Shown here one piece after another: positions 15,751 to 24,195 of a DNA stretch of 34,234 nt; within the stretch, counting starts at the first letter, position 1; each line of letters opens with the position of its first letter. A program made the translations under genes and the position numbers. The DNA is from Comamonadaceae bacterium (lineage in GTDB: Bacteria; Pseudomonadota; Gammaproteobacteria; Burkholderiales; Burkholderiaceae_C): positions 1-34,234 of the forward strand of contig CANBWP010000026.1 of assembly GCA_947373185.1 (NCBI GenBank). The letters are read 5' to 3'. Below the pieces are notes generated by a model. It made no database searches. It had not been told where the DNA came from and worked only from the letters and a program-made list of their open reading frames with translations.

Positions 15751-16178
15751 GCGCCGATGTTAACAGCGGCCACATAGCGCCACTGCCCTTCTTCGCAGAC
15801 AAAGCGGCTGCGCTCATGCAGTCGATGGGCTTTGCCCGCAATGCGAACACGGGCGACAAACTCGACCTCGGCCGTGGCTTGTCCGTCTTGCATGCCCGTG
15901 TCGACAACATCTTTGATGTCCAAGCCCAACCACTTGGCGCCTTCGTCAAAGTCCAAAGCCTCAGGTCGGCAAGCGGCCTGCCAAGTGTGCTGCAGGTAGG
16001 CTTCGTTTTCTAAGACGAAAGCGCTGTAACGGGAGCGCATGAGGTGCAGCGCGTCGGGTGGTAACTGCCCCTGCGCGATGAAGCGCCCACAGCAATCGAT
16101 ATAGAGGGCCACACCTTGGCGGCGCAAGGCCGTGGGTGCGCCGCCACAAGGGCACGCGGCAGAGTTGCCAAGGCTCAA
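15747..16178 (-). CDS. YchJ-family protein (SEC-C motif plus NTF2-like domain)
   Basis: The segment CPCGG...YIDCCGRFIAQG (near the N-terminus) is a SEC-C zinc motif. It is followed by ALHLMRSRYSAFVLENEAYLQHTW and KWLGLDI, the YchJ/UPF0225 pattern, function unknown. The spacing between CPCGG and the CC pair is longer than usual. No ATG is available just upstream. TTG at 16178 overlaps the stop of the acyl-CoA dehydrogenase gene as TTGA, with AAGGGCC before it, giving 143 residues. A far upstream ATG (16451) would need about 275 bp of overlap and is unlikely. The 3' end overlaps the HAD start. Confidence 0.8.
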   Translation of the reverse strand: MSLGNSAACPCGGAPTALRRQGVALYIDCCGRFIAQGQLPPDALHLMRSRYSAFVLENEAYLQHTWQAACRPEALDFDEGAKWLGLDIKDVVDTGMQDGQATAEVEFVARVRIAGKAHRLHERSRFVCEEGQWRYVAAVNIGA

Positions 16179-17305
16179 GCCAAGGCCCTTTGAATGATGA
16201 TCTTTTGCACGTCGCTGGTGCCTTCGTAAATTTGGCACACGCGCACATCGCGGTAAATGCGTTCCACCGGAAAATCGCTCACCACACCATAGCCTCCCAA
16301 AGTTTGAATGGCCACGCTGCAGATTTTTTCGGCCGACTCGCTGGCAAACAACTTGGCCATGGCCGCTTCTTTCAAGCAAGGCAAGCCCGCATCGCGCAAA
16401 GTGGCCGCGTGCCACATGAGTTGACGCGCCGCTTCCAGTTGCGTGGCGCATTCGGCCAAGCGAAAACCCACCGCTTGGTGGTTAAAAATGGCGGTCCCAA
16501 AACTCTCGCGTTGCTTGGCGTATTCAATGGCCACCTCAAGGGCACTGCGCGCCATGCCGATGCTCTGCGCGGCAATGCCAATGCGGCCACCCTCTAAAGC
16601 TGACAGCGCAATCTTGTAGCCCTCGCCTTCTTGGCCAATCAAATTCTCGGCCGGCACTTCGCAGTTTTCAAAATTGATTTGTGCCGTGTCGCTGGAGTGT
16701 TGACCCAGCTTGTCTTCCAAACGCGCCACCTGGTAGCCTGGCGTGGCGGTGGGCACAATGAAAGCGCTCATGCCTTTTTTACCGGCGCCTTTGTCTGTGA
16801 CCGCGATCACAATGGCCACGTCGCCGTGCTTGCCACTGGTGATGAATTGCTTCACGCCGTTGATGACATACGAATCGCCTTTTCTGGTGGCCGTGGTGCG
16901 CAACGCAGAAGCGTCCGACCCCACATGCGGCTCGGTCAAACAAAACGCACCCAATAGCTCGCCTTGCGCCAAACGCGTGAGCCACTTTTGCTGTTGCGCG
17001 TCATTGCCGTAGCGCATCAGAATGGCGTTGACCGGGCAGTTGGTCACGCTGATGGTGGTGCTCACACCGCCATCACCTGCGGCAATTTCTTCCAGCACCA
17101 AAGCCAACGTGAGGTAGTCCAAGTTGGCACCGCCCAAAGCCTCCGGCACACAAATGCCATACGCACCCAAGGCTGCCAAGCCTTTGTGAGCGGCCTTCGG
17201 AAACTCGTGCGACTTGTCCCATGCCGGCGCATTCGGCCAAAGTTCTGCTTTGGCAAAAGCGCGTACAGCGTCGCGGATCATTTCTTGGTCAGGGGACAGT
17301 AGCAT
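16175..17305 (-). CDS. Short-chain acyl-CoA dehydrogenase (butyryl-CoA dehydrogenase type)
   Basis: The 376-residue flavoprotein has LTEPHVGSDASAL, QFITSGKHGD, and the C-terminal QIYEGTSDVQKIIIQRAL with catalytic Glu361, the arrangement of short/medium-chain enzymes. The alternative base position reads LEGGRIG, without glutamate. It oxidises a short acyl-CoA and passes electrons to ETF. It lies 17 bp after the thiolase gene and ends overlapping the ychJ-like gene. A role in a branched-chain or butyrate branch feeding the thiolase is likely but not shown. AGAAGAGAA precedes the ATG. Confidence 0.9.
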   Translation of the reverse strand: MLLSPDQEMIRDAVRAFAKAELWPNAPAWDKSHEFPKAAHKGLAALGAYGICVPEALGGANLDYLTLALVLEEIAAGDGGVSTTISVTNCPVNAILMRYGNDAQQQKWLTRLAQGELLGAFCLTEPHVGSDASALRTTATRKGDSYVINGVKQFITSGKHGDVAIVIAVTDKGAGKKGMSAFIVPTATPGYQVARLEDKLGQHSSDTAQINFENCEVPAENLIGQEGEGYKIALSALEGGRIGIAAQSIGMARSALEVAIEYAKQRESFGTAIFNHQAVGFRLAECATQLEAARQLMWHAATLRDAGLPCLKEAAMAKLFASESAEKICSVAIQTLGGYGVVSDFPVERIYRDVRVCQIYEGTSDVQKIIIQRALA

Positions 17306-17322
17306 GGCGTTCTCTTCTGCGG

Positions 17323-18525
17323 TTATATGATTTCCAGCGCCAGCGCGGTGCCTTCACCGCCGCCAATGCACAAGGTGGCCAAGCCTTTCTTCAGGCCACG
17401 TGCTTTCAAGGCGTGAATCAGGGTGACCACAATGCGTGCGCCTGATGCGCCAATGGGGTGACCCAAGGCGCAAGCACCGCCGTTCACATTGACTTTGTCG
17501 TGAGACACATTGAGCTCTTTCATCAAGGCCATCGGGACCACTGCGAAAGCCTCGTTGACTTCCCACAGATCGACGTCATCCACGGCCCAACCGGCTTTGG
17601 CCAAGGCTTTTTGTGTGGCCCCCACAGGCGCTGTGGCAAACCATTCGGGTTCTTGCGCGTGGGTGGCGTGGCTCACGATGCGGGCCAAGGGCTTGCACCC
17701 CAATTTGTCAGCCGTGCTTTGACGCATCATGACCAAGGCTGCGGCGCCGTCATTGATGGAAGAGCTAGAAGCGGCAGTGATGGTGCCGTCTTTTTTGAAG
17801 GCTGGCTTGAGCGACGTGATCTTGTCGAGCTTCACTTTGCCAGGACCTTCGTCAATGCTGACCACGGTTTCGCCAGCGCGTGACTTGACGGTGACAGGTG
17901 TGATTTCTGCTTGGAAAGCACCCGACGCCGTAGCGGCTTTGGCTCGCTCCACACTGGCCGTGGCAAACGCATCTTGCTCGGCGCGCGTAAAGCTGTACTT
18001 GGCCGCGCAGTCTTCGCCAAAGGTGCCCATAGAGCGACCTGCTTCGTAAGCGTCTTCCAAACCATCGAGCATCATGTGATCGTAAATTTTGTCGTGGCCC
18101 ATGCGATAACCGCCACGGCCCTTCAGCATGAGGTACGGCGCATTGGTCATGCTTTCCATGCCACCCGCCACCAACACGTCGTGTGAGCCAGCCAACAACA
18201 TGTCGTGCGCAAACATGGCTGCACGCATGCCCGAGCCACACATCTTGGACATCGTCACAGCGCCAGCACTCTTGGGCAAACCGCCTTTGAAGCCCGCTTG
18301 ACGCGCAGGCGCTTGGCCTTGGCCCGCCATCAAACAATTGCCAAACAGGACTTCCGTGACCAGTTCGGCGCTGAACTTGGAGCCGGCCGATGCACGCTCG
18401 ATGGCCGCCTTGATGGCAGCACCGCCCAAATCATGTGCCGACAAGGGTGAAAAGTCACCTTGGAAACTGCCCATGGGCGTGCGGGCTGCGCTGACGATGA
18501 CGACGGGATCTTGGGGGAGGGTCAT
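17323..18525 (-). CDS. Acetyl-CoA C-acetyltransferase (thiolase)
   Basis: ATG 18525 has AGGAG 9 nt upstream and gives 400 residues, the normal thiolase length; a start at 18555 is possible but lacks support. The catalytic residues are Cys96 (SKMCGSGM), His356 (GGACALGHPIGASG) and Cys386 (TLCIGGGEG). It condenses or cleaves acetoacetyl-CoA. In this cluster it probably consumes acetoacetyl-CoA made from the acetoacetate of leucine breakdown. It lies 42 bp from the carbonic anhydrase gene in the liuR-led series. Confidence 0.92.
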   Translation of the reverse strand: MTLPQDPVVIVSAARTPMGSFQGDFSPLSAHDLGGAAIKAAIERASAGSKFSAELVTEVLFGNCLMAGQGQAPARQAGFKGGLPKSAGAVTMSKMCGSGMRAAMFAHDMLLAGSHDVLVAGGMESMTNAPYLMLKGRGGYRMGHDKIYDHMMLDGLEDAYEAGRSMGTFGEDCAAKYSFTRAEQDAFATASVERAKAATASGAFQAEITPVTVKSRAGETVVSIDEGPGKVKLDKITSLKPAFKKDGTITAASSSSINDGAAALVMMRQSTADKLGCKPLARIVSHATHAQEPEWFATAPVGATQKALAKAGWAVDDVDLWEVNEAFAVVPMALMKELNVSHDKVNVNGGACALGHPIGASGARIVVTLIHALKARGLKKGLATLCIGGGEGTALALEII

Positions 18526-18567
18526 TTGGAAGGCTCCTGTTTCAATGATGTTCAAAGTTTAAAAAAG

Positions 18568-19224
18568 TTACGCACCACGCGGGTAGCGTTTGAAGGCGCG
18601 TCGAAACACATCGACCACCTCTTTGGAATTCGTCATGGTGACGTCCATGTCTTTCACCAGGCCATCGTTCAAGCCATAGACCCACCCGTGCACAGCAATT
18701 TTTTGGCCACGACCCCATGCGTCTTGCATGACATTGGACAGGGCCACATTGCCGACTTGCTCAATGACGTTCATCTCGCACATCGCGTCTTCGAGTTGTT
18801 GCTGAGGCAAATGATTCAGGCGCTGGCGATGGCGCAAACGCACATCTTGCACATGGCGCAGCCAGTTGTCGGCCAAGCCAATGCGGGTGCCGCGCGTGGC
18901 GGCCAACACACCGCCACAGCCATAGTGACCGACCACCATGATGTGTTCAACCTTGAGCGCATCCACGGCATATTGAATGACCGACAAGGCGTTGAGGTCG
19001 GAGTGCACCACCACATTGGCCACATTGCGATGAACAAACACTTCGCCAGGCTCAAGGCCTGTGATTTGGTTGGCGGGCACACGGCTGTCAGAGCAGCCAA
19101 TCCACAAATATTTGGGCGATTGCTGCTGCGCCAAATGGTTGAAGAAGCCAGGCTGCTCACGCTCCATGCGTTCAGCCCAGATGCGGTTGTTGTCAAAGAG
19201 ATGGGATAGGTTGTTTGTGCTCAT
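18568..19224 (-). CDS. can: Beta-class carbonic anhydrase
   Basis: The 218-residue protein has the zinc and gate residues Cys44 and Asp46 in GCSDSRVPA, and His100 and Cys103 in GHYGCGGV. It interconverts CO2 and bicarbonate in the cytoplasm. ATG 19224 begins MSTNNLSHLFDNN, the usual start; the longer ORF overlaps ivd and is rejected. It is 13 bp downstream of ivd, inside the leucine-degradation series, and may supply bicarbonate for methylcrotonyl-CoA carboxylase (inference). Confidence 0.93.
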   Translation of the reverse strand: MSTNNLSHLFDNNRIWAERMEREQPGFFNHLAQQQSPKYLWIGCSDSRVPANQITGLEPGEVFVHRNVANVVVHSDLNALSVIQYAVDALKVEHIMVVGHYGCGGVLAATRGTRIGLADNWLRHVQDVRLRHRQRLNHLPQQQLEDAMCEMNVIEQVGNVALSNVMQDAWGRGQKIAVHGWVYGLNDGLVKDMDVTMTNSKEVVDVFRRAFKRYPRGA

Positions 19225-19237
19225 GCTGTCTATTTTC

Positions 19238-20416
19238 TCAGCAAGTCTCGGCAAATAACTCGCGGCCAATCAGCATGCGGCGAATTTCGCTGGTGCCCGC
19301 ACCGATTTCATACAACTTGGCATCGCGCCACAGGCGGCCCAAGGGGTATTCATTGATGTAGCCATTGCCCCCAAAAATTTGTACGCCTTCGCCCGCCATC
19401 CAGGTGGCCTTTTCGGCGCACCACAAAATGACACTGGCGCAGTCTTTGCGCACTTGGCGCACGTGGTCGGTGCCCAGCATGTCGAGGTTCTTGCCCACGG
19501 TGTAGCAAAACGCACGGCCTGCTTGCAACACGGTGTACATGTCGGCCACTTTGCCCTGAATCAGCTGAAACTCGCCAATGCTTTGACCAAACTGCTTGCG
19601 GTCGTGAATGTAGGGCACCACGTTGTCCATGACCGACTGCATGATGCCCAGAGGACCCGCGGCCAACACGGCACGCTCATAGTCCAAACCGCTCATGAGC
19701 ACTTTGGCGCCCATGTTCAGGCCGCCCAAGATGTTTTCGGCAGGCACCTCGACGTTTTGAAAGACCAACTCACCGGTATGACTGCCGCGCATACCCAGTT
19801 TGTCTAGCTTCTGCGCAACCGAGAAGCCCTTCATGTTTTTCTCGATCAGAAAGGCCGTCACACCCCGTGCACCCATTTCGGGTTCGGTCTTGGCATAAAC
19901 CACCAAGGTGTCGGCATCAGGCCCGTTGGTGATCCACATTTTGTTGCCATTCAAAACGTAGTAGCCGCCTTTGTCTTCAGCTTTCAGCTTCATGCTGATC
20001 ACGTCTGAGCCTGCGCCAGGTTCGCTCATGGCCAAAGCCCCCACATGCTCGCCGCTGATCAGCTTGGGCAGGTACTTTTGTTTTTGCGCTTCGGTGCCAT
20101 TGCGTTTGATTTGATTGACACACAAATTGCTGTGCGCGCCATACGACAAACCCACACTGGCCGAAGCGCGCGAGATTTCTTCCATGGCGATCATGTGCGC
20201 CAAATAGCCCATGTTGGCGCCGCCATAAGCTTCGGGCACCGTGATGCCCAACACGCCCACGTCGCCCATCTTGCGCCACAGGTCCATCGGGAACTGATCG
20301 GTGCGGTCAATGTCGGCAGCACGCGGCGCAATTTCGGACTGCGCAAAATCGCGCACGGCATCTCTCAGCGCATCAATGTCTTCACCCAATTGAAAGTTCA
20401 AGCCAGGCATGTTCAT
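19238..20416 (-). CDS. ivd: Isovaleryl-CoA dehydrogenase
   Basis: From ATG 20416 (GGAG 10 nt upstream) the product has 392 residues. It oxidises isovaleryl-CoA to 3-methylcrotonyl-CoA, reducing ETF. ACAD motifs are [14 protein letters not shown] and [11 protein letters not shown]. Glu247 in [11 protein letters not shown] sits at the position of the catalytic base specific to isovaleryl-CoA dehydrogenase (Glu254 in the human enzyme, from established work). [18 protein letters not shown] closes the protein. It corresponds to liuA and is the third gene of the series after liuR and the thioesterase. Confidence 0.95.
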   Translation of the reverse strand: MNMPGLNFQLGEDIDALRDAVRDFAQSEIAPRAADIDRTDQFPMDLWRKMGDVGVLGITVPEAYGGANMGYLAHMIAMEEISRASASVGLSYGAHSNLCVNQIKRNGTEAQKQKYLPKLISGEHVGALAMSEPGAGSDVISMKLKAEDKGGYYVLNGNKMWITNGPDADTLVVYAKTEPEMGARGVTAFLIEKNMKGFSVAQKLDKLGMRGSHTGELVFQNVEVPAENILGGLNMGAKVLMSGLDYERAVLAAGPLGIMQSVMDNVVPYIHDRKQFGQSIGEFQLIQGKVADMYTVLQAGRAFCYTVGKNLDMLGTDHVRQVRKDCASVILWCAEKATWMAGEGVQIFGGNGYINEYPLGRLWRDAKLYEIGAGTSEIRRMLIGRELFAETC

Positions 20417-20451
20417 GTTGTGTTCTCCGTGCGTTTTTGAGGGGATCGATG

Positions 20452-20895
20452 TCAATAAGTTTGCGCCACAGGCACCAAGGTTTGCTGCATGACGGCGCAC
20501 AGGGTTTGCTTGCCGTCTGCATCCAAATGAAAAACCTCGGCAGTGGTGACCACAATGCGCCTGCCACTCTTGACCACTTTGCCCACGGCGCGAAGCTCAC
20601 CTTGCTGGTGGGCGCTTAAAAAATTGATCTTGTATTCAACCGTTGTCACTTCCATGCCTTCAGGGCACACGGTGAGTGCCGCATAACCGCCCGCAATGTC
20701 TGCCAACGCGCCCATGGCGCCACCATGAAAACCGCCTTGCTGCTGCGTCACCTTGTCGCCATAGGGCAATGCAATTTCAACCTCACCCACATCGGCACGC
20801 ACCAACCTGGCGTCCAAGTGCTGCATCATCCCTTGGCGGTTAAAGCTGTTGACCACCCTTTGCGCGACGGGGGTCGTCAAGTCGTGTCCGCTCAT
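20452..20895 (-). CDS. PaaI-family hotdog thioesterase
   Basis: ATG 20895 with AAGGA 8 nt upstream is chosen; a TTG at 20901 overlapping the liuR stop is the alternative. The 147 residues show the hotdog pattern [22 protein letters not shown], with the active-site helix, and [16 protein letters not shown]. PaaI-type enzymes hydrolyse acyl-CoAs, often to release trapped CoA in degradation pathways. It lies 2 bp after liuR and 35 bp before ivd. The exact acyl substrate is unknown. Confidence 0.87.
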   Translation of the reverse strand: MSGHDLTTPVAQRVVNSFNRQGMMQHLDARLVRADVGEVEIALPYGDKVTQQQGGFHGGAMGALADIAGGYAALTVCPEGMEVTTVEYKINFLSAHQQGELRAVGKVVKSGRRIVVTTAEVFHLDADGKQTLCAVMQQTLVPVAQTY

Positions 20896-20897
20896 CT

Positions 20898-21305
20898 TCA
20901 ATCCTTTTTGCTGCTGGGTTTTTCAATGCGCGACAGCAAATTGCGCGCATCTTTTTCATGCGTTTTGACTTCTTCCAAAGTGGCGTGCAAGTCCGCCAAC
21001 TGCGACTCCAACTGACGACGATGCTCGGCCAGCACAATCAAAAACTTTTTGAGTTGAGGTCCGGTGTCGCGGGGGCTGTCGTACATGTCAATCAGTTCTT
21101 TGCCCTCTTTGAGGGACAAGCCCAAGCGCTTGGCGCGCAAAGTGAGTTTCAGGCGGGTGCGGTCGCGCGCAGAATAAATGCGATTGCGGCCACCAGGACC
21201 CGAGCGTTCTGGCTCTAACAAGCCCATGTCTTCGTAAAAGCGAATGGCACGGGTGGTGAGATCAAACTCTTTGGCCAGGTCACTGATGGAGAATTGCGTT
21301 GCCAT
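20898..21305 (-). CDS. liuR: MerR-family regulator LiuR
   Basis: The 135 residues begin with a MerR winged helix-turn-helix (FSISDLAKEFDLTTRAIRFYEDMGLL, then RIYSARDRTRLKLTLRAKRLG) and continue as a coiled-coil dimerisation helix (about 80-125). There is no cysteine metal site. LiuR proteins control leucine/isovalerate degradation genes in proteobacteria. Being first gene before ivd, and having a palindrome of LiuR type in its promoter, supports this assignment. It probably controls its own operon and the divergent MBL-fold gene. Confidence 0.92.
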   Translation of the reverse strand: MATQFSISDLAKEFDLTTRAIRFYEDMGLLEPERSGPGGRNRIYSARDRTRLKLTLRAKRLGLSLKEGKELIDMYDSPRDTGPQLKKFLIVLAEHRRQLESQLADLHATLEEVKTHEKDARNLLSRIEKPSSKKD

Positions 21306-21376
21306 GGTGTTTACTTTCCAACTTGCGCACAGGCGACAGAGAGGCCGGCTGCTGCGACTTACAATGCCATAAATGT

Positions 21377-21402
21377 AATTGACGTTTACGTTAACGTCAA
21401 TT
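21377..21402. promoter_or_regulatory. LiuR-type operator in the divergent liuR / MBL promoter region
   Basis: A 26-bp palindrome with arms AATTGACGTT and AACGTCAATT around TACGTT is symmetric except at two central pairs. Each strand contains a TTGACG -35-like box, with TATCCT (plus, 21402-21407) or TACATT (minus) 17 bp downstream as possible -10 boxes, so one operator could serve both directions. The ACGT-rich palindrome resembles LiuR sites described by comparative genomics (from memory). Confidence 0.75.
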
Positions 21403-21448
21403 ATCCTTTGCCTTGCCCGCTTTGGGCAAAAAATACAAGCACCTCTTC

Positions 21449-22564
21449 ATGAATTCAGCCGCCACATTGCCCTCCCATGCCAGCCCACTCAGCCTGTTGG
21501 CTGGCGAAAAAGCGCTGACATTTCCACTGGGAGATGCGCTGCCGCCTTTGGGCGGTGCACTGGCGGTGGCGCCCGGCATTTTCTGGATTCGCATGCAGTT
21601 GCCCTTTGCGCTGGACCACATCAACTTGTGGCTGCTGGAAGACACAGAAACAAGCCCAACAGGCACCCGCACGGGTTGGACGGTGGTCGATTGTGGCGTG
21701 ACCAACCCAGGCACACAAGCAGCCTGGGAACAAGTCTTTGTCGGCGCCATGAAAGGCTTGCCCATCTTGCGCGTCATCGTGACGCACATGCACCCCGACC
21801 ACATGGGTTTGGCGCATTGGCTGTGTGCCAAATTTGACGCCCCCTTGCAGATCAGCGCGACCGAATACCAATCAGCCGTCTTGTCTTCCAATGGCACCTC
21901 CAACTTTGGCGGTGTGGGCACCCAACGTTTTTTCTCGGCCAATGGCTGGAACAATCCGGAAGATCAAGAGAAGGTCAACTCCCGGATTTTTTATTACAAC
22001 AAGATGGTGCCCTCGGTGCCCGAAACCTATCGCCGCATGATGGACGGCCAATGTCTTCAAATTGGCGGTCGCATGTGGCGATGCATTTCGGGTTGGGGCC
22101 ATTCACCTGAACACATTGCACTGCATTGCGAAAGTGAAAAGGTGCTCATCAGTGGCGACATGGTTCTGCCCAAAATCTCCACCAATGTCAGTGTCTACAC
22201 CCAAGAGCCCGAGGGCGATTCGCTGACCTTGTTTTTAAGCTCACTCCAAAAATTTGCAACCTTGTCAGCGGACACCTTGGTGCTGCCATCTCACGGCCGC
22301 GTCTTTCAAGGTTTGCACACGCGCATTGCCCAGTTGGTGCACCACCACGAAGAACGACTCCAAGAAGTCCTCGAAGCCTGCCTTGAAAAACCAGGCAGCG
22401 CCTACGACATGCTCACTGTGATTTTCAAGCGGCCACTCGATTTTCACCAAACCACATTTGCCATGGGCGAGTCGGTGGCCCATTTGCATGCACTTTGGCA
22501 CGCGGGCAAGATGAGGCGCTTCCAAGATGACCAAGGTGTTTGGCGCTTTCAAACCCTTTGCTGA
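21449..22564 (+). CDS. Metallo-beta-lactamase-fold hydrolase
   Basis: The 371-residue form from ATG 21449 is chosen; the ORF can start at TTG 21413, only 11 bp after the operator. The metal-binding set is visible: THMHPDH (His113, His115, Asp117, His118), GWGHSPEH (His218), SGDMVL (Asp237) and LPSHG (His282). An extra C-terminal helical region (about 290-371) follows, as in larger hydrolases of this fold. The substrate is unknown; thioesterase-like roles are known in the superfamily. Divergence from liuR across a shared operator suggests a place in the leucine regulon. Confidence 0.85.
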   Translation: MNSAATLPSHASPLSLLAGEKALTFPLGDALPPLGGALAVAPGIFWIRMQLPFALDHINLWLLEDTETSPTGTRTGWTVVDCGVTNPGTQAAWEQVFVGAMKGLPILRVIVTHMHPDHMGLAHWLCAKFDAPLQISATEYQSAVLSSNGTSNFGGVGTQRFFSANGWNNPEDQEKVNSRIFYYNKMVPSVPETYRRMMDGQCLQIGGRMWRCISGWGHSPEHIALHCESEKVLISGDMVLPKISTNVSVYTQEPEGDSLTLFLSSLQKFATLSADTLVLPSHGRVFQGLHTRIAQLVHHHEERLQEVLEACLEKPGSAYDMLTVIFKRPLDFHQTTFAMGESVAHLHALWHAGKMRRFQDDQGVWRFQTLC

Positions 22565-22595
22565 TTGGCACGTCGACCCTATTTGAAGGCCGCAA

Positions 22596-23432
22596 CTAGG
22601 CCCAGTTGGCCAGGTTTTCTTTTTGCAAAGCTTTGCGGCGCTCCACGTGGTCTGGCAGGATGTCAGCCACCACTTTCCAAAAGGCCGGACTGTGGTTCAT
22701 TTCATGCAAATGGGCCAACTCATGCACCACCACATAGTCGATGGCTTCATGCTTGAGGTGAATGAGGCGCCAGTTCAAGCGAATGGCGCCATCGATGCGC
22801 GCACTGCCCCAACGCGAGCCCGCGTTGGACAAACTCAGCTTGCGCCATTGCACGCCCATCATGGGCGCAAAGTGGTTCAGACGCTGCTCGAACAACTGTT
22901 TGGCCTCGCGCATCAACCAGGCTTGCACAGCATCCCGTATTTGCGAGGGCTCTGCGTTCAAAGGCAATGCCAATCGCAACGAGAGTGCCTCATCCGATTC
23001 GCTCAATTCGCTGCGGCCCACTTGCGGACTGATACGCAGCTCAACAGAACGACCTAAATAGTCAAGGCTTGCGCCATCGCGCCATTCAATGTGTCGGATG
23101 TTTTTCTGCCGCTCTTGCATTTCAGCCCACTTGCGCAGCACCCACTCGCCGCGCTCTTGCAAGCCCAGCTCTACCTCTTTCAAAGTGACCCATTTGGGCG
23201 CGCGCACTTCCAGCCCGTCAGGCCCCACCACAAATCCAATCGAGCGCCGCCTGACGCGTTGAAACAAATAAGCCACAGGCAAGCCTGCCAACACAGTTTC
23301 TCGATTGGCGCGGGGGTGCGCAAGCTGGCCGGCAGGATGGACAGGGGTGCGCAACGGCGCAGGCCGCTCTGGCGGCAAAGCAGTGGGGGGGCTTAAAAAA
23401 TCAAGGACAAGTTGAAGCGGGTTGCGCATCAT
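22596..23432 (-). CDS. YgjP-like zinc metallopeptidase (M48/SprT-type)
   Basis: The 278-residue product from ATG 23432 ends with the zinc motif VVHELAHLHEMNHSPAFW: His237 and His241 with Glu238, third ligand His247. WRKLSLSNAGSRWGSA before it is also typical of the YgjP/DUF45 family. The N-terminal 45 residues are Pro-rich and probably disordered. A longer form from 23504 would overlap plsC by 62 bp and is less likely. It lies 10 bp after plsC and closes the corC-led series. The physiological substrate is unknown. Confidence 0.85.
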   Translation of the reverse strand: MMRNPLQLVLDFLSPPTALPPERPAPLRTPVHPAGQLAHPRANRETVLAGLPVAYLFQRVRRRSIGFVVGPDGLEVRAPKWVTLKEVELGLQERGEWVLRKWAEMQERQKNIRHIEWRDGASLDYLGRSVELRISPQVGRSELSESDEALSLRLALPLNAEPSQIRDAVQAWLMREAKQLFEQRLNHFAPMMGVQWRKLSLSNAGSRWGSARIDGAIRLNWRLIHLKHEAIDYVVVHELAHLHEMNHSPAFWKVVADILPDHVERRKALQKENLANWA

Positions 23433-23442
23433 GTCTGCAGAA

Positions 23443-24195
23443 TCAGGCCTGGCTGGGCGCGTCAACGTATGCTTCTGGATCGAGGCGTCGCATTTCAGAC
23501 TCAATCCAATCTTCGACTTCTTGCATCAACTCTTCTGGCTGACGACCTACGCTTGAAATGGCTTTGCCAATGGAGATGTCCACAATGCCAGGTTTTTTGA
23601 TGAAGGCCTTGGTGGGCCAGCATTTGGCTGAGGTGACGGCAATCGGAATGACAGGCACGCCTGCTTCCACGGCCAATCGTGTGCCGCCTGTTTTGTAAAC
23701 GCCCTTTTGACCGCGCGGAATGCGGGTGCCTTCAGGGAACATGATGACCCACACGCCTTGTGCCATCAATCGTTTGCCTTGTGTAACCACTTTGTTAAAC
23801 GCTTGCGCACGCTGACTTCTGTCAATGTGAATCATGTCCATGCGACCCATGGCCCAACCAAAAAACGGCACGCTCAACAATTCCTTTTTAAACACATAAG
23901 CCAAGGGGTGCGGCATGATCGCAGGCATCAAGAAAGTTTCCCAAGTCGATTGGTGCTTGACCAACAAGATAACGGGGTCCTTTTCTCCGAGTGGCAAGTT
24001 TTCCATGCCGGTGATGCGATTCTCAATGCCCAGAATGAACGTACCGCTGTTGATGGCGTTGCGCAGCCATGCCGCACACCACCAGTACAAACGGCTGCTG
24101 CTTATGAACAGGGACGCCACGACCACCACCAAGGCCCATGGAATGACCGTGACAGCCATCCACACCAAATGGAGGCAAGATCGAATGAAATTCAT
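23443..24195 (-). CDS. plsC: 1-acyl-sn-glycerol-3-phosphate acyltransferase (PlsC-type)
   Basis: The 250-residue inner-membrane enzyme has a hydrophobic N-terminus (about 8-32), then KHQSTWE, an HX4E version of the HX4D catalytic motif (His81, Glu86), and MFPEGTRIPRG (153-158) for phosphate binding. VPVIPIAV follows. It acylates lysophosphatidic acid to phosphatidic acid. The start overlaps the gmhB stop by 4 bp (ATGA). Glutamate in place of aspartate occurs in related betaproteobacterial proteins (from memory) and does not argue for loss of activity. Confidence 0.9.
   Translation of the reverse strand: MNFIRSCLHLVWMAVTVIPWALVVVVASLFISSSRLYWWCAAWLRNAINSGTFILGIENRITGMENLPLGEKDPVILLVKHQSTWETFLMPAIMPHPLAYVFKKELLSVPFFGWAMGRMDMIHIDRSQRAQAFNKVVTQGKRLMAQGVWVIMFPEGTRIPRGQKGVYKTGGTRLAVEAGVPVIPIAVTSAKCWPTKAFIKKPGIVDISIGKAISSVGRQPEELMQEVEDWIESEMRRLDPEAYVDAPSQA

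Noticed and set aside
16179..16451. Long N-terminal extension of the ychJ-like gene
   Set aside because: It would overlap the acyl-CoA dehydrogenase coding region by about 275 bp in another frame and has no domain.
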